Positions 1 to 9,592 of a stretch of DNA of 64,000 nt are shown here, one piece after another. The stretch comes from Mermis nigrescens (Eukaryota; Nematoda; Enoplea; Mermithida; Mermithidae). The notes beneath the pieces were generated by a model that was given only the letters and a program-made list of their open reading frames with translations, did no database searches and was not told the DNA's origin. The stretch lies in the NCBI GenBank assembly GCA_036768485.1, contig JAVLUZ010000191.1:962252-1026251 (forward strand), written 5' to 3'. How positions within the stretch are numbered: the first letter of the stretch is position 1; each line of letters opens with the position of its first letter. Both the position numbers and the translations under genes were made by a program.

Positions 1-519
1 TCATTGCTGATAATAACGAAGAAGAATGTTTTTTATACGATTTTTAAAAAATCTCAAAAACTTTAATTTTTAACAATTTTTAAAAATACAGTTCAAACAA
101 TTTTTAACAATTTAATACATGCATGTGCTTTGTACCTCATGACAAAGAAGGCATCAACTGCTAGGGACGCGTTCAGAATGACGAAATTTGATATTTTATC
201 AACCATAGCCAAGGCATCAAGAGGATTATCTTAAGGATGGACAAAGAAGGTTTTTAAATATAGCAGGTACGAATCATACGTGGACATGAAGGAGTCTGGG
301 GCTGGGACACCAAAATCTCTAAGAAACCCTTCAGACCCATCCAAATAAAATATTCATATTTATTTTAGTTTTTTGTGATTTTTAATGCTAATGGATAAAG
401 AACGATAAGAAACATCAAAAAATGGTTTTTTTCGCTCATTCCATCCACCTTTTGCCACTTTTTCTGACTTTTGAAAATCTCCGAATAAGGCCTTCTACCC
501 AAAAGTTTTAACGTCTGCT
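1..519. other. AT-rich sequence, no feature seen
   Basis: No open frame, splice-bounded exon or recognised repeat end was found. If gene 1 (NRF-6-like, minus strand) continues, its remaining exons would lie further left, outside the window. Confidence 0.5.
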
Positions 520-2187
520 CATCATAGGTAGCGCGATAGCGCTAACCATAATACACTTGGCCACGTTTTTTCTTATATGTTTTTAACAGCGAGTTCGAAT
601 TTCTTTAGTCCGCCCCTCTACAGCTATAATGGAACAAATCTATGTGCGGTTTTTTAAAAAGATAGATAATAAAAAAGATTATGTGCTCTTTTTTTCTTTA
701 CACTCAATATTGAGTATGTGAAGAGCGTGTAAAGTTTTGGCGCAACTTTATAACACGTAGCGACTTTTGGTGGTTTTTTCTGCAGCATGTATACAACTCT
801 CTATAAATGCCTCATAAAATTTAATAGCATAGCATTGTAGAAAGTGGAATTCTCTGGATGCACATTTTTTCATTTTTTGTTTTTTGAATTTCGCATTCGT
901 TCTCGAATGGGAGTGTAAAGAGTGTGAAAATCTGAGGGAGAAAAAACCCATTTTGGCCTGTTTTTTGTCTGCCAACAACTCTGCTTATGAGTCACCAAAA
1001 ATTTAGAAATTTATTCCGGCAGAAATGTACTACGGCTTAAGCGCTACTTTCTCCTTACTAGGAACCTTTTGTACACTCAGTAAGGAGTTAGATCTAAGGG
1101 TCTGAACTTTACACTCTAGTGGATGGTGTAAAAAACAGATTTTGTCTAAGATTTCTCTGCCAGCTTTTCCGCTTATAAGTCGGGCTAAATTGAATGAAAT
1201 AGAAATAAAGTACCTTTAAAGGGCTACATGTTGCAGCAAACCACGTTTAAAAACACGCAATATTGAGTTCGTTATAGGGTTGTAAAGCTCGAAATCAGGG
1301 GTGTAAAATTGGCTAAAACACACGTTTTTTTCCTTATTTTGATCAGTAAATATCTCAAATATTTTGCGGAACATAAGTTTTCCACATACAAACGTTTTAC
1401 GATTCAAAGGCTACACAACTGGCGCAAATCGAATTCCTTTACGTTTATAAGGGAAGTTAGGTTCAGATTTCTAAAGTTTACAATAAGGTGGATGAGTGGA
1501 AAATATATTTTGTCCGTTTTTTGTTCGCCATTTACTCCGTTTAGAAGTCGGGATAGGCCGAATAAACTGAAAATAAAGTAATTTTTAAGGGGATATACGT
1601 CACAGCTAATCGCGTTTATTTACATCAATATTTAGCTTTATCGGGAGGTGTAAAGTCAAAAATTGGGTTAGTTAAACGTGTTTCTGTCTTGTTTTTTTCT
1701 GCCAACTTCACTTCTCTGGTTATGTGTCTGGATACGATTTCAAGTCTAAGAATGTACTAGGAATCGAACGTGACACGTCAGTTGGGCGCGTTTGTTTACA
1801 CTCAACAGTGGTGTAAAGCAGTTTACATCTAATATTTATATGTCTTCAGGCCATTATGGAGACTAAATTTTTTCATAAATGTTGATCGAATCAGTATTAT
1901 CAGAGTAATATCAGAATTACGAATTCGACTAAAATCTTCTATACACTCTGTGGTTGTGTAAAGTTTACACCGCAAATTAACTTTAGTTCTAGAGCCTTGC
2001 GGAAGCTGCTTTATTTTTTCAAAATGTTCCATGTAACGTCAGGATTACGAATCTGAGTGTAAGTGTTCTTTGGACCCAATAATTGCGTAAAGTTTATGCT
2101 AAAAACCATTCGATCTGTTCAAATAAGGGAAGGTTGTCTTTACTGACTGATTTACTCAAATCGTGCTAATTAAAAGTAGAGTATTAG

Positions 2188-2817
2188 CAGTGGTGGGATC
2201 TAGGATTTTCCTGAACGGGAGGCGGTATCCCAACTCATCCAAAAACAGTCAAAAATAGGTCCAAAAATTTGCCCTTAACGCGCGAAATAGCGTTTTTCGG
2301 TGTTTTATATTGTATACTATTACATAAAATCCCTTCTGACGCAATATTTTTTCGAAAAGTTTTAATATTTTCAGCAATTTTGTGCGAAAAAATCATTGAA
2401 TTTCTTTGACTTTAACAAAAATCTGGCGCGTAGCGCCGGAAAATCTGTGAAAATAAGGCGGATAGACGTCTAGAAGCATGATTTACCGCTTGATTTCCTG
2501 TTTTTAGAGCATTTGCTGCGAAACATTGAAATTTTTAATTGAATATAGAAGAAAATTATGCAAAAACAGCTATTTCTGCTATTGAAATCGTTTTGAAACC
2601 TACATGACATAAACAGAAAATGGCTTCCTGGTCGCCAAGAAAGTGAATAAATGTCATTAATAGGTATCATCCGGCACGTAGCGCCTAAAAAATTTGAGAA
2701 ATTATGGTCACTGACGGTAAAAAATCATTGCAAATTGCAAATCCATTCTTTATCTCGCCAAATATTTTTGGCCAATGGGGAGGCGGTCAGCCGCCCCCCT
2801 CACTAAATCCGCCCCTG
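2188..2817 (+). mobile_element. Family C hAT-like element (copy 1)
   Basis: It starts CAGTGGTGGGATCTAGG and ends CTAAATCCGCCCCTG, an imperfect terminal inverted repeat typical of non-autonomous hAT elements. The flanks AGTATTAG (left) and GGTACTAG (right) are a diverged 8-bp target duplication (6 of 8 match). The right copy overlaps the first bases of module G, which shows insertion into the F-G composite. The interior contains a GGCGC-GTA-GCGCC hairpin and AT-rich sequence without a transposase. Confidence 0.8.
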
Positions 2818-2820
2818 GGT

Positions 2821-3515
2821 ACTAGCAAAGAAAAATGCCCCGATGGAACAAAAAAAGACGAATATACTTTGTATTGCGGATTATTAAGGATGCAAAAGAA
2901 GGGACTAGGAAAAAGCTACCTATGTTTATGCCTAAAGTCGCAATATCTGCTAAAAATCAGACTTTCTCTAACGTAACGCAAAGAATCTAAGTAATTCTGC
3001 GGCCTCTGAAAAAGCGTAATCTTATTTAAATAATTTTCAATGCTTAACATAAGGGTGTATAAACATGATCTAAAATGTATATTTTTCGTAAATTTCTTGC
3101 AAGTTGCAACGCTGGCTTGCTTCGTATCGTGATTGCTAGAAACCTAAGGGCTATTGTATTTTAAGGTGTTTTATTTTGTTATCATTAGTATTATAGCAAG
3201 CGAACCTGGCGTCAATCAACCAACAGTTTCTTTGATTGTCATGAATGCATCGTTGTTTGCTCCATCTGATTTCCGTATAGCTACTGCATAGCTAACTTAC
3301 TGCTTTTTCAATCGTTTTTTTGACCGCAGAATATACTTCTATTTTTTGCGCTGCTTAGAGAAAGTCTGATTTTTAACAGATTTTGCGACTTTAGGCATAT
3401 AAGAGTACATAGGTAGTTTTCTCTTAGTTCTCTCCTTTTATATCCTTAATAATCCATAATCCCAAGTATATTCGTCTATTTTGTTCCATCGGAGCATTTT
3501 TCTTTGCTAGTATAC
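2821..3515. mobile_element. Module G with long terminal inverted repeats (copy 1)
   Basis: The first and last ~190 bp are inverted copies of each other, from ACTAGCAAAGAAAAATGC inward to the region around TCTGCGGCC. The core translates in part to GVNQPTVSLIV (around 3210-3245), which resembles the helix-turn-helix of PIF/Harbinger (HARBI1-type) transposases, but no longer frame survives. I call it a decayed DNA element; the superfamily is a weak inference. Confidence 0.6.
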
Positions 3516-3889
3516 GATATGATTATGTTAAATATGAATATGTTAAGCAATCATAACGCATGAACGGCTGCTCTACAAAATAACTAAATTAGAAATTTCG
3601 GCTCCGTTAGATTAAGTATAGAAAATGTTTCGGCGAGATAAAAGAATGACAAAATTAAAAGATAATTTTTTCGGTAGACTAGCATATTTAATTCCCGAAA
3701 TTCTGGGCATGGCCTTCCAGAATGTCGACCCGCTCGTGCCACATAACTGAATTCAAGAACGCCCAGATAATCCAGGATGAAAAAATGCGCCAGAATTCAT
3801 TTTCTAACGGAATGAAATCGAAACATTCTTTTTTCAGATCAATTATAAAATGAAAAAGTACAAATAAAAGATAAAAAACATAAAAATAA

Positions 3890-4117
3890 AAATACTTTTT
3901 AAGCCGTCTTCAACACCTTGAGAAGAAGCTTACAGATCTTCAATTTTTTGAACTTGGAAATGCAGCAAACATATTTTACTGCGCTCCTGAAGCTGATTCA
4001 AAGCTTTTTGATGTGAGGTCATTTAAATATTGCGGTGAAATGCTCAATGAATATCAAAAATCAAAAAAGAAACAGCAAAAGCAAATTGATAAAAGCAGCA
4101 GAAATGTAATGCCTTAA
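3890..4117 (+). other. Unrecognised open frame, possible exon or transposon remnant
   Basis: A 75-codon frame without an initial ATG, ending in TAA. It has a balanced composition (LQFFELGNAANIFYC, then FDVRSFKYCGEMLNEYQ, then a lysine/glutamine-rich tail) that is unlike the surrounding simple AT sequence. I do not recognise a family. It lies on the strand opposite to gene 1 and just downstream of its last visible exon. Confidence 0.3.
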
Positions 4118-4631
4118 TCAAACAAGACAATATATAGAAAATCGGGCAGCAGAATACAAAAAATAGATTCGAAGCGTATTTTTCTGCTAATAATTTGACG
4201 AAAAGTAGTGGAAAAAATTTTTTTCGAACTTTCTTTAATCATTATTTCTAATAAGCCATAACCTGAACGTTTCCTACTCATTATTAAATAGTTTTATCAT
4301 TTATTTTTCGTTGGAAACATAGGACAGGTCCACAACCCACGATGATGTATGAAATCAAATGAGCTACTAAAATAGGAATCAGTTCGAGCTACAAAACTGA
4401 GCAAGTGCAGAGATTTTTTGGGACCCCCCTACTCTCAGAGTTTATTAGGAAACTAGTTACTTTTTCGAGTCGAAAAACCGCTAGAAACACTAAAATAATC
4501 CCTTTTATCAGGTTTTCTTGAAAATTTGAAAATTCATCAGGGTGAGCGAAAATTGCAGGGTCCCGCACTCAGCAGTTGATTCTAGGGGTCAATTCTTAAG
4601 CCAAAAACAACAAATATATGATATGGTTTAC

Positions 4632-4792
4632 CTAAGTACAATAATGCACACGAGTAAGTATGTGCCAGCAAGACCCAAAACATGCTTAGCGCTTTGATCC
4701 CGTGCAAGCAGCTAATATGACCGGTCGCTTTTTCCGCCTTCATATTGAATATTTTCTTACCGTTCGTATAAACGGAAAACGACAGCAAAAAC
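4632..4792 (-). CDS. nrf-6: NRF-6-like gene, exon 8 (acyltransferase-3 start)
   Basis: Acceptor TTGATCAG at 4794-4793 and donor TTAG|GTAAAC give a 161-nt exon, phase 2 in and phase 1 out. It encodes a membrane-entry segment (FLLSFSVYTNGKKIF) followed by LHGIKALSMFWVLLAHTY. This is the diagnostic start of the acyltransferase-3 domain in NRF-6 proteins; the usual form is S-L-x-C-L-H-G-I-R, then G-H-T-Y. The conserved His of the HTY motif is present. An upstream alternative AG at about 4806 would put the exon out of frame, so the inner AG was chosen. The next exon (phase 1) was not found in the window. Confidence 0.85.
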
Positions 4793-4861
4793 CTGATCAA
4801 ATACGCTGAAAAATTAACAAAATACCAAAAAACATATTAAAAGGAAATAGAGAAGCATCAG

Positions 4862-5085
4862 AGAACATGCGTGCAAAAGGGGATGAGAGATTTCCCTACC
4901 AAAGTTGGTCGTCCCCCATCCCCAAAACCAGAAAACTTTTGACCCTCGCCCCGACCGCGCCATATACTCATTTTTTGACTGTTTTGTACAATTTATTAAA
5001 TTTTTTCAATATTTTTTGTAATTTTTATGATTTTCATCGTCAGAAATGCCAACAACTGATGTTTTTAACGCTTGTGCACCATTCT
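4862..5085 (+). repeat. Family D / family B hybrid fragment
   Basis: The left part resembles the family D start (GGGGATGAGAG...CCAAAGTTGGTCGTCCCCCATCC). From about 4955 it switches to the family B body (GCGCCATATACTCATTTTTTG ... CAGAAATGCC). It is either a recombinant or two truncated copies joined. Confidence 0.6.
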
Positions 5086-5965
5086 TGATCCTAAATAGGC
5101 AACTAGTACAACATTAAAATAATTTGGTAAAATAATTCTCAGTTTCTCATCTCTTCTATTTCTAATTTATTTTCAAGTATCTTAAGTGGCTTTGAAACGT
5201 TTTGTCGCATGACAAAAAATAAGAACTCGGCAGGTGCGTTACAGACATTTGCCGTTCAAAAACTTAGCCGCTTATCTAATTTAATTCCTGAGATATGATA
5301 TAAAAATTGGGCCGCCCAGTGTAATTTTTTTACGACCTCTGAAAATCCGAAGCAACCGCTGAAAATTTTTGAGATAAAATCTATCTGTCCACGTGCGCAT
5401 CTTTTCAAGCAAATTTCGTGTTAATGTTACGTAGTTATGATCTTCCTAAGATTTCTGCATTCATTGACTTCAAAATTCCAAACGGTATAATGCCCTGTCA
5501 ATATTTTATCCGTGCAAAAATACTTGTTTGATACGTAGCTTATTTTTGACTATCGGCAAAATTAAACCATACGCGCTACAGTCCTACTTATAATGAATTA
5601 CGAATAACGCATAATTGTTGCGGTTGACAATATTCATTTCGACAAAAAGTATACAAATGTCTGACCAAAGACCAGTTTGTGCACAAAATTGAAGCAGAAA
5701 TGTATTGAATTAAAACTGGAAGAATTCACAAATTTTTCATAATCGATCGGACACTTTAAGTCCAAAATAGTTCATCTTCCCCGCAGACTGCGGTAGAGAA
5801 CCCCAGGATTGAATATTTTTTCGCAATTTTCGCTAGTTTTGCCCCATGCGGACCCCCAGAATTAAATCGCTGCCGATGTTAGCTCCAAGCGTTCCCAAGC
5901 ACGAGTTTAGACAAATTACCTCACTGTGTTCCACTTATTATTAAAATTAACAAATGAATACATAC

Positions 5966-6027
5966 GGATGTCTATCTTCTCCAAGAGTTTCTATTTGATT
6001 AGCTACTTCTTTAAGCGGCGTTTGCGT
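5966..6027 (-). CDS. nrf-6: NRF-6-like gene, exon 7
   Basis: A 62-nt exon with a strong polypyrimidine acceptor (TTTTATTTTTCAG) and donor CATCC|GTATGT. It encodes TQTPLKEVANQIETLGEDRH, the cytosolic or luminal linker between the first membrane helix and the acyltransferase domain. Phase 0 in, phase 2 out, matching exons 6 and 8. Confidence 0.75.
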
Positions 6028-6101
6028 CTGAAAAATAAAAGGAAGGAATGAATAATAATCGAGTAATTAATAGAAAAAATATTTAAAAAATGTCGACTCG
6101 C

Positions 6102-6228
6102 CTTATCTTCAATCATTTTTCCAGTGGACCAAACGTTTATGACATAACGTTTTTCGTGCTTCCTGTGCACTTTGTAATCGTAGCAAGTTCCAAACACCGT
6201 CAAAGAAAAAATGACGAGTAAGAAAACG
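6102..6228 (-). CDS. nrf-6: NRF-6-like gene, exon 6 (first membrane helix)
   Basis: Acceptor ATGTTTTTTAG at 6230-6229. The exon encodes VFLLVIFSLTVFGTCYDY and then a basic stretch, and completes the hydrophobic helix begun by AIILL at the end of exon 5. The helix followed by T-x-Y-D is typical of NRF-6 proteins just before the acyltransferase domain. There is no GT after the last codon; the only good junction is AAG|GCGAGT, a GC-AG intron. Length 127 nt, phase 2 in and 0 out. Confidence 0.8.
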
Positions 6229-6989
6229 CTAAAAAACATAATATCTGTGATTTATGTATGATTTATATGTAATTCATTATATAATTCATTGAGAAATTAT
6301 AAAACTTAAACTTAATTTTACTTATATAACAAAATGCAGAAAAAAACTCAAGAAAACACTGCATAAAACGTGTAAGCGAAAAAGCTGAGCGGAATATCTT
6401 CGATTGAAATAATTTATTTATAAATCTCGCAGAAATTTGCTTTATATACTGAGCAAATGAATATTCTTGAATGCACAGGATAAAACAACCACATTAATTA
6501 AAAAATTAATAATGAGTAAAATGCTTTATACAGGGCGCTTTATAACGTCATTTAAGAAACACGTAACAATTTATGTCCTGCAAGAGCATTACAACTTTTA
6601 TTGTTGTTTTTATCTTTTTTTATTTTTTTATTATTTCATCCAATACACCGAAAACAAATTTTCGTTTTCACCATGGTGAACAAAAGAGTGAAGAAACAAA
6701 TGTTAGCAAAGGTTAATACCTAACACTGAATCACACGAAAATGGAAGCTCTGACAACAATTGCCCTAAGAGATCACACAAAAAACAACTTTTTTGGGGTC
6801 CTCCGTGCGCAGCTGTAAGGAGAGAAATGATAACACTACGATTTTTCCTGAAATTTCGTAATTTTTACCATCCTGCATTACAACGTCCAAAATTGAGTTC
6901 TAAGGCAAAATGGATATATTTTCTACAGATGCATTTTCCCGCCATTTTTAGGTGCTTAATGTCATTTGTGACCAAAATGGGCCATTAAC
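6229..6989. other. Intron sequence of gene 1, no other feature
   Basis: AT-rich intron. The short open frame at 6467-6679 (plus) is hydrophobic low-complexity sequence without support. Confidence 0.5.
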
Positions 6990-7258
6990 CCTCACCTGCG
7001 CGTGGGAGTAGTTCGGGGGTATGCACCCCCAGAGAAACCAAAATACCCCCCCCCGAGAAATCAAAATACTCCCCAGAATTCGATTTTTGAAAATTTTCTT
7101 CGTTTTTTTAGCAATTGTTTTGATTCCAATGGATAGTGCTCGATGAGAAAAGTCGAAAAATGGTGTTTTTCGCCATACCACCATTTTTAAGGCCATTTTT
7201 TGACCTTCGAAAAATCTTGAAATTTTCTCGGAATTTTCTCGCTGCCCACGTATGCATT
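6990..7258 (-). mobile_element. Family A MITE (copy A1)
   Basis: A-family consensus in reverse orientation: CACCTGCGCGTGGGAG at the left, the GATAGTGCTCGATGAGAAA core near 7130, and CGCTGCCCACGTATG at the right end. Lies in intron 5 of gene 1. Confidence 0.75.
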
Positions 7259-7469
7259 TACCCCAATTCCTAAGATGACCAAATAGCCCATTCAATATTT
7301 TGAGTGATTTCAGGTACTTATTTGGTTCCCATCAGCGCTTGGAGTCTGCGAGAATCTTAATAATACATGGACAGCAACCAAATTCTGGGGGTCCAATGGG
7401 GCAAACTCGGCGAGGATAGCACCAAAAATAAAACCTCAATCCTAGTGGTCTATCGACTTTTGGCTGTCT

Positions 7470-7553
7470 TTCAGATCCATTCTTAAGGCCATTTTTTGAC
7501 CCTTAAAAACCCTTGCACCCCGCTCAGAATTTTGGTGCCGCCCACCTATGGTC
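7470..7553 (-). mobile_element. Family A MITE, truncated (A2)
   Basis: Only the last ~85 bp of the family remain (AAGGCCATTTTTTGACC ... GCCGCCCACCTATG). Confidence 0.7.
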
Positions 7554-7587
7554 CAGACCAGACATGCATGAGGAAGGGTTTGGGGGT

Positions 7588-7850
7588 ATAGACCACACGT
7601 GAGCGTGGGGGTTGGGGGTATGCACCCCTCCAGAAGTTGGAATACCCCCCAGAAATCAAAATCAAAATGCCCCCCAGGATTCAATTTTTGAAATTTTTTT
7701 GCCTTTTTAGCTATTTTTTTATGCCATTGAATAATGCTCGATGAGAAACGTCGAAAATGGTGTTTTTTCGCCATACGACCACTAACCATTTTTTGACATA
7801 TAAAAATTTTTTCAGCCCCCCCCAGAATTTCGGTGCCGCCCACCTATGAT
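7588..7850 (-). mobile_element. Family A MITE (A3)
   Basis: Nearly full copy, CACGTGAGCGTGGGGG to GCCGCCCACCTATG. Followed at 7851-8105 by a different repeat piece that ends GACCGGCCATGCTGCGCACCT, also seen at 48350. Confidence 0.75.
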
Positions 7851-8216
7851 CTAGACCCCTAGAATGAGAAAATGTAAAATTTTGTGGAGAAAATGAGGCA
7901 AAATGAGGGCCAAAAATGGACGAAATTTGCAAATTATCTTCAAAAGTGCTTCAAATCGATCACAAACTGTGTAATATCGTAGTTTTAAAGCTATTCTAGC
8001 GCTTAAACCAGTTTTTGAGGTCATTTTGGCCCAAAAAAGCTCAATTCTTGACCCCCAGACCGGATGACTCCCTAGACCGGCCATGCTGCGCACCTAAGGT
8101 CCAGACCCCAGAGTCCATGTGGCACTCTAATAAGTCCATGTTTTCCCAAAAAAATCTCCGCAAGTGCTCAAGCTCGAAATAATTCGACTTTTAGTAGCCT
8201 ACAACTTAATACTTAC

Positions 8217-8325
8217 AGTAATATTATAGCCTTCAAATCTTTGCGAATGTCCAACTCTGCATGACAATGTACGTCGGACGAGCAAATTAATTGCTTGCCG
8301 GTTATCTTTTGCGGAATGTTAACGA
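8217..8325 (-). CDS. nrf-6: NRF-6-like gene, exon 5
   Basis: Acceptor TTTTATAG at 8327-8326 and an ideal donor, ACT|GTAAGT. It encodes LICSSDVHCHAELDIRKD and then KAIILL. The Cys-containing segment followed by the beginning of a membrane helix matches the end of the NRF domain in the family (usual pattern C-x-H-x(n)-D-x-x-A-I). The helix continues in exon 6. Length 109 nt, phase 1 in and 2 out. Confidence 0.85.
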
Positions 8326-8387
8326 CTATAAAACTGTATATATATACGTAGTAATCTTTTACAAACATTGCATAACATCATCATTAC

Positions 8388-8478
8388 GGTATTGCACAAT
8401 CGTTTGGATGTCGGCTTTTGAGCATGTGTCTGGAAAGCAGGTTCCAAACTTGAAGTGAAGAAAAACGTTGCAATTCGG
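8388..8478 (-). CDS. nrf-6: NRF-6-like gene, exon 4 (CxxxxC motif)
   Basis: Acceptor TTTTTCTGTTGCAG and donor ACC|GTAATG bound a 91-nt exon, phase 0 in and 1 out. It encodes FGTCFPDTCSKADIQTIV, the equivalent of the family signature G-x-C-x-P-x-S-C-S-x-x-D, which forms disulphides in the luminal NRF domain. In this copy Ser of PxSC is Thr. Confidence 0.88.
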
Positions 8479-8691
8479 CTGCAACAGAAAAATGATGGCT
8501 TAAAGCACGAAAAAATAGAGGAAAACGTAGGTACAAGCCGACTTTTGACTACTGGATTACTGCACTAATGTGAAAGGACCTATAACTTTGTTAGGCATTA
8601 TTGTTTCTACACTAGCGAATACTTAAGGTTGAACTGTTAAAAAATAAGTTTCTACAACTTTTGGAAATTTTTAAAACTTTTCTTGAGCAGG

Positions 8692-8865
8692 TTTTGCGAA
8701 GAAGCCAATCTGAATTCAACAGGTCTTATTGACAAGGATGTTAATGTTTCCCTGCGACAGATTAAGAAAATGGATCCCGATATCATAAGAACAAGCTTTC
8801 GTCAGCCTCTGCTTAAAATGATAGCAGCAAAATCCTCGCCATCCATTCTAAAACGCTGCAGATGA
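8692..8865 (+). other. Unrecognised open frame, plus strand
   Basis: Preceded by TTTCTTGAGCAG, which could be a splice acceptor, and ended by TGA. It encodes FCEEANLNSTGLIDKD and continues to ILKRCR. No family recognised. It lies in intron 3 of gene 1 on the opposite strand and may be a transposon remnant or chance. Confidence 0.25.
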
Positions 8866-9317
8866 ATCACCTTACAAAATCTCAAGTCCTTGAATAATAA
8901 GGCCCCTTTTAACTTTGAAATCACAAATTTTTGGCTCCTTGCCATAATTGATTAAGACATATGGTCTATAGTTTCATCAGATGGAATAGATGAAAATCGA
9001 CCGAAAAATAAATTTCGTCATGCATTCAACCTTTAATATGCGCAAAACACCCCAGGAAATCTTTTCAATTCTCGAAGTTGCTACACAATGAACAAGGCGG
9101 TTCAGGAATAAAATATGACTATATTCACTAACCATTTGGGAAGGCAATTGAATAGCATGTTGTCCACCGTCTATGCCAGCAAATAGACTCTAAAGTACAA
9201 GAAAATTACATGTCTACTTGACCTATTCAAATGCGTCGATATTGTAAAGCCAGCATAAACTAAACGATAATTAAACAAAATTAAGTTTTTAAATACAAAA
9301 TGGTTTCTCATATATAC

Positions 9318-9405
9318 CTTATGATCTTCTTCTACGAATGTCCTGAGCATATTATCTTTGAAAGGGAAAAGATCTATGCGAGAATATCGACCTTGCCACA
9401 CGTGT
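9318..9405 (-). CDS. nrf-6: NRF-6-like gene, exon 3
   Basis: Acceptor AAACTTTTTCAG, donor AAG|GTATAT, 88 nt, phase 2 in and 0 out. It encodes HVWQGRYSRIDLFPFKDN, which corresponds to the family's F-x-G-K-Y-C segment after the D-x-C motif; the usual Cys is Ser here. The loss of that Cys could mean a missing disulphide or a divergent paralogue. Confidence 0.75.
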
Positions 9406-9464
9406 CTGAAAAAGTTTCCAAATTTGTTGTTTCTCTAAGAAAAACACTATGTTTTTGCAAATAC

Positions 9465-9592
9465 CTCGAAGAGCCTTTCACAATGGATATTCCGGTGCAC
9501 TGTTCATAATCGCCCAGCATCCACAAGTTTCCTTTGGCGAGCCCGGAAGGCAACTTCCCGAACGAATCCAAAACATCAACACAGACAAAAAA
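9465..9592 (-). CDS. nrf-6: NRF-6-like gene, exon 2 (DSxGKxPSG motif)
   Basis: Acceptor TTTTTGTAG at 9594-9593 and donor CGAG|GTATTT, 128 nt, phase 0 in and 2 out. It encodes VLDSFGKLPSGLAKGNLW and then LGDYEQC. D-S/A-x-G-K-x-P-S-G-x(4)-G-N, then L-G-x-x-D/E-x-C, is the best-known signature of the NRF domain and is complete here. This exon is the strongest single identifier of the gene. Confidence 0.9.

Larger units (their letters stand above)
520..3515 (+). repeat. Composite repeat F-G, left copy
   Basis: This stretch matches 20337-24630 in reverse complement along its whole length. It starts near GGTAGCGC...GCTA, runs through diverged units of roughly 190 bp that carry TCTGCCAAC...GCTTAT and GTGTAAAGTTTACAC-like palindromes, and ends in the G module. 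The F-G junction (TACTGACTGATTTACTC ... GTACTAGCAAAG) is kept in both copies, so F and G are one unit. A family C element has inserted exactly at the junction in this copy. Short open frames inside it look like chance. The source transposon class is not recognised. Confidence 0.75.

Noticed and set aside
7442..8093. Frames of 133 and 80 residues on the minus strand
   Set aside because: They cover family A copies A2 and A3 and an associated repeat; the translations match other family A copies.
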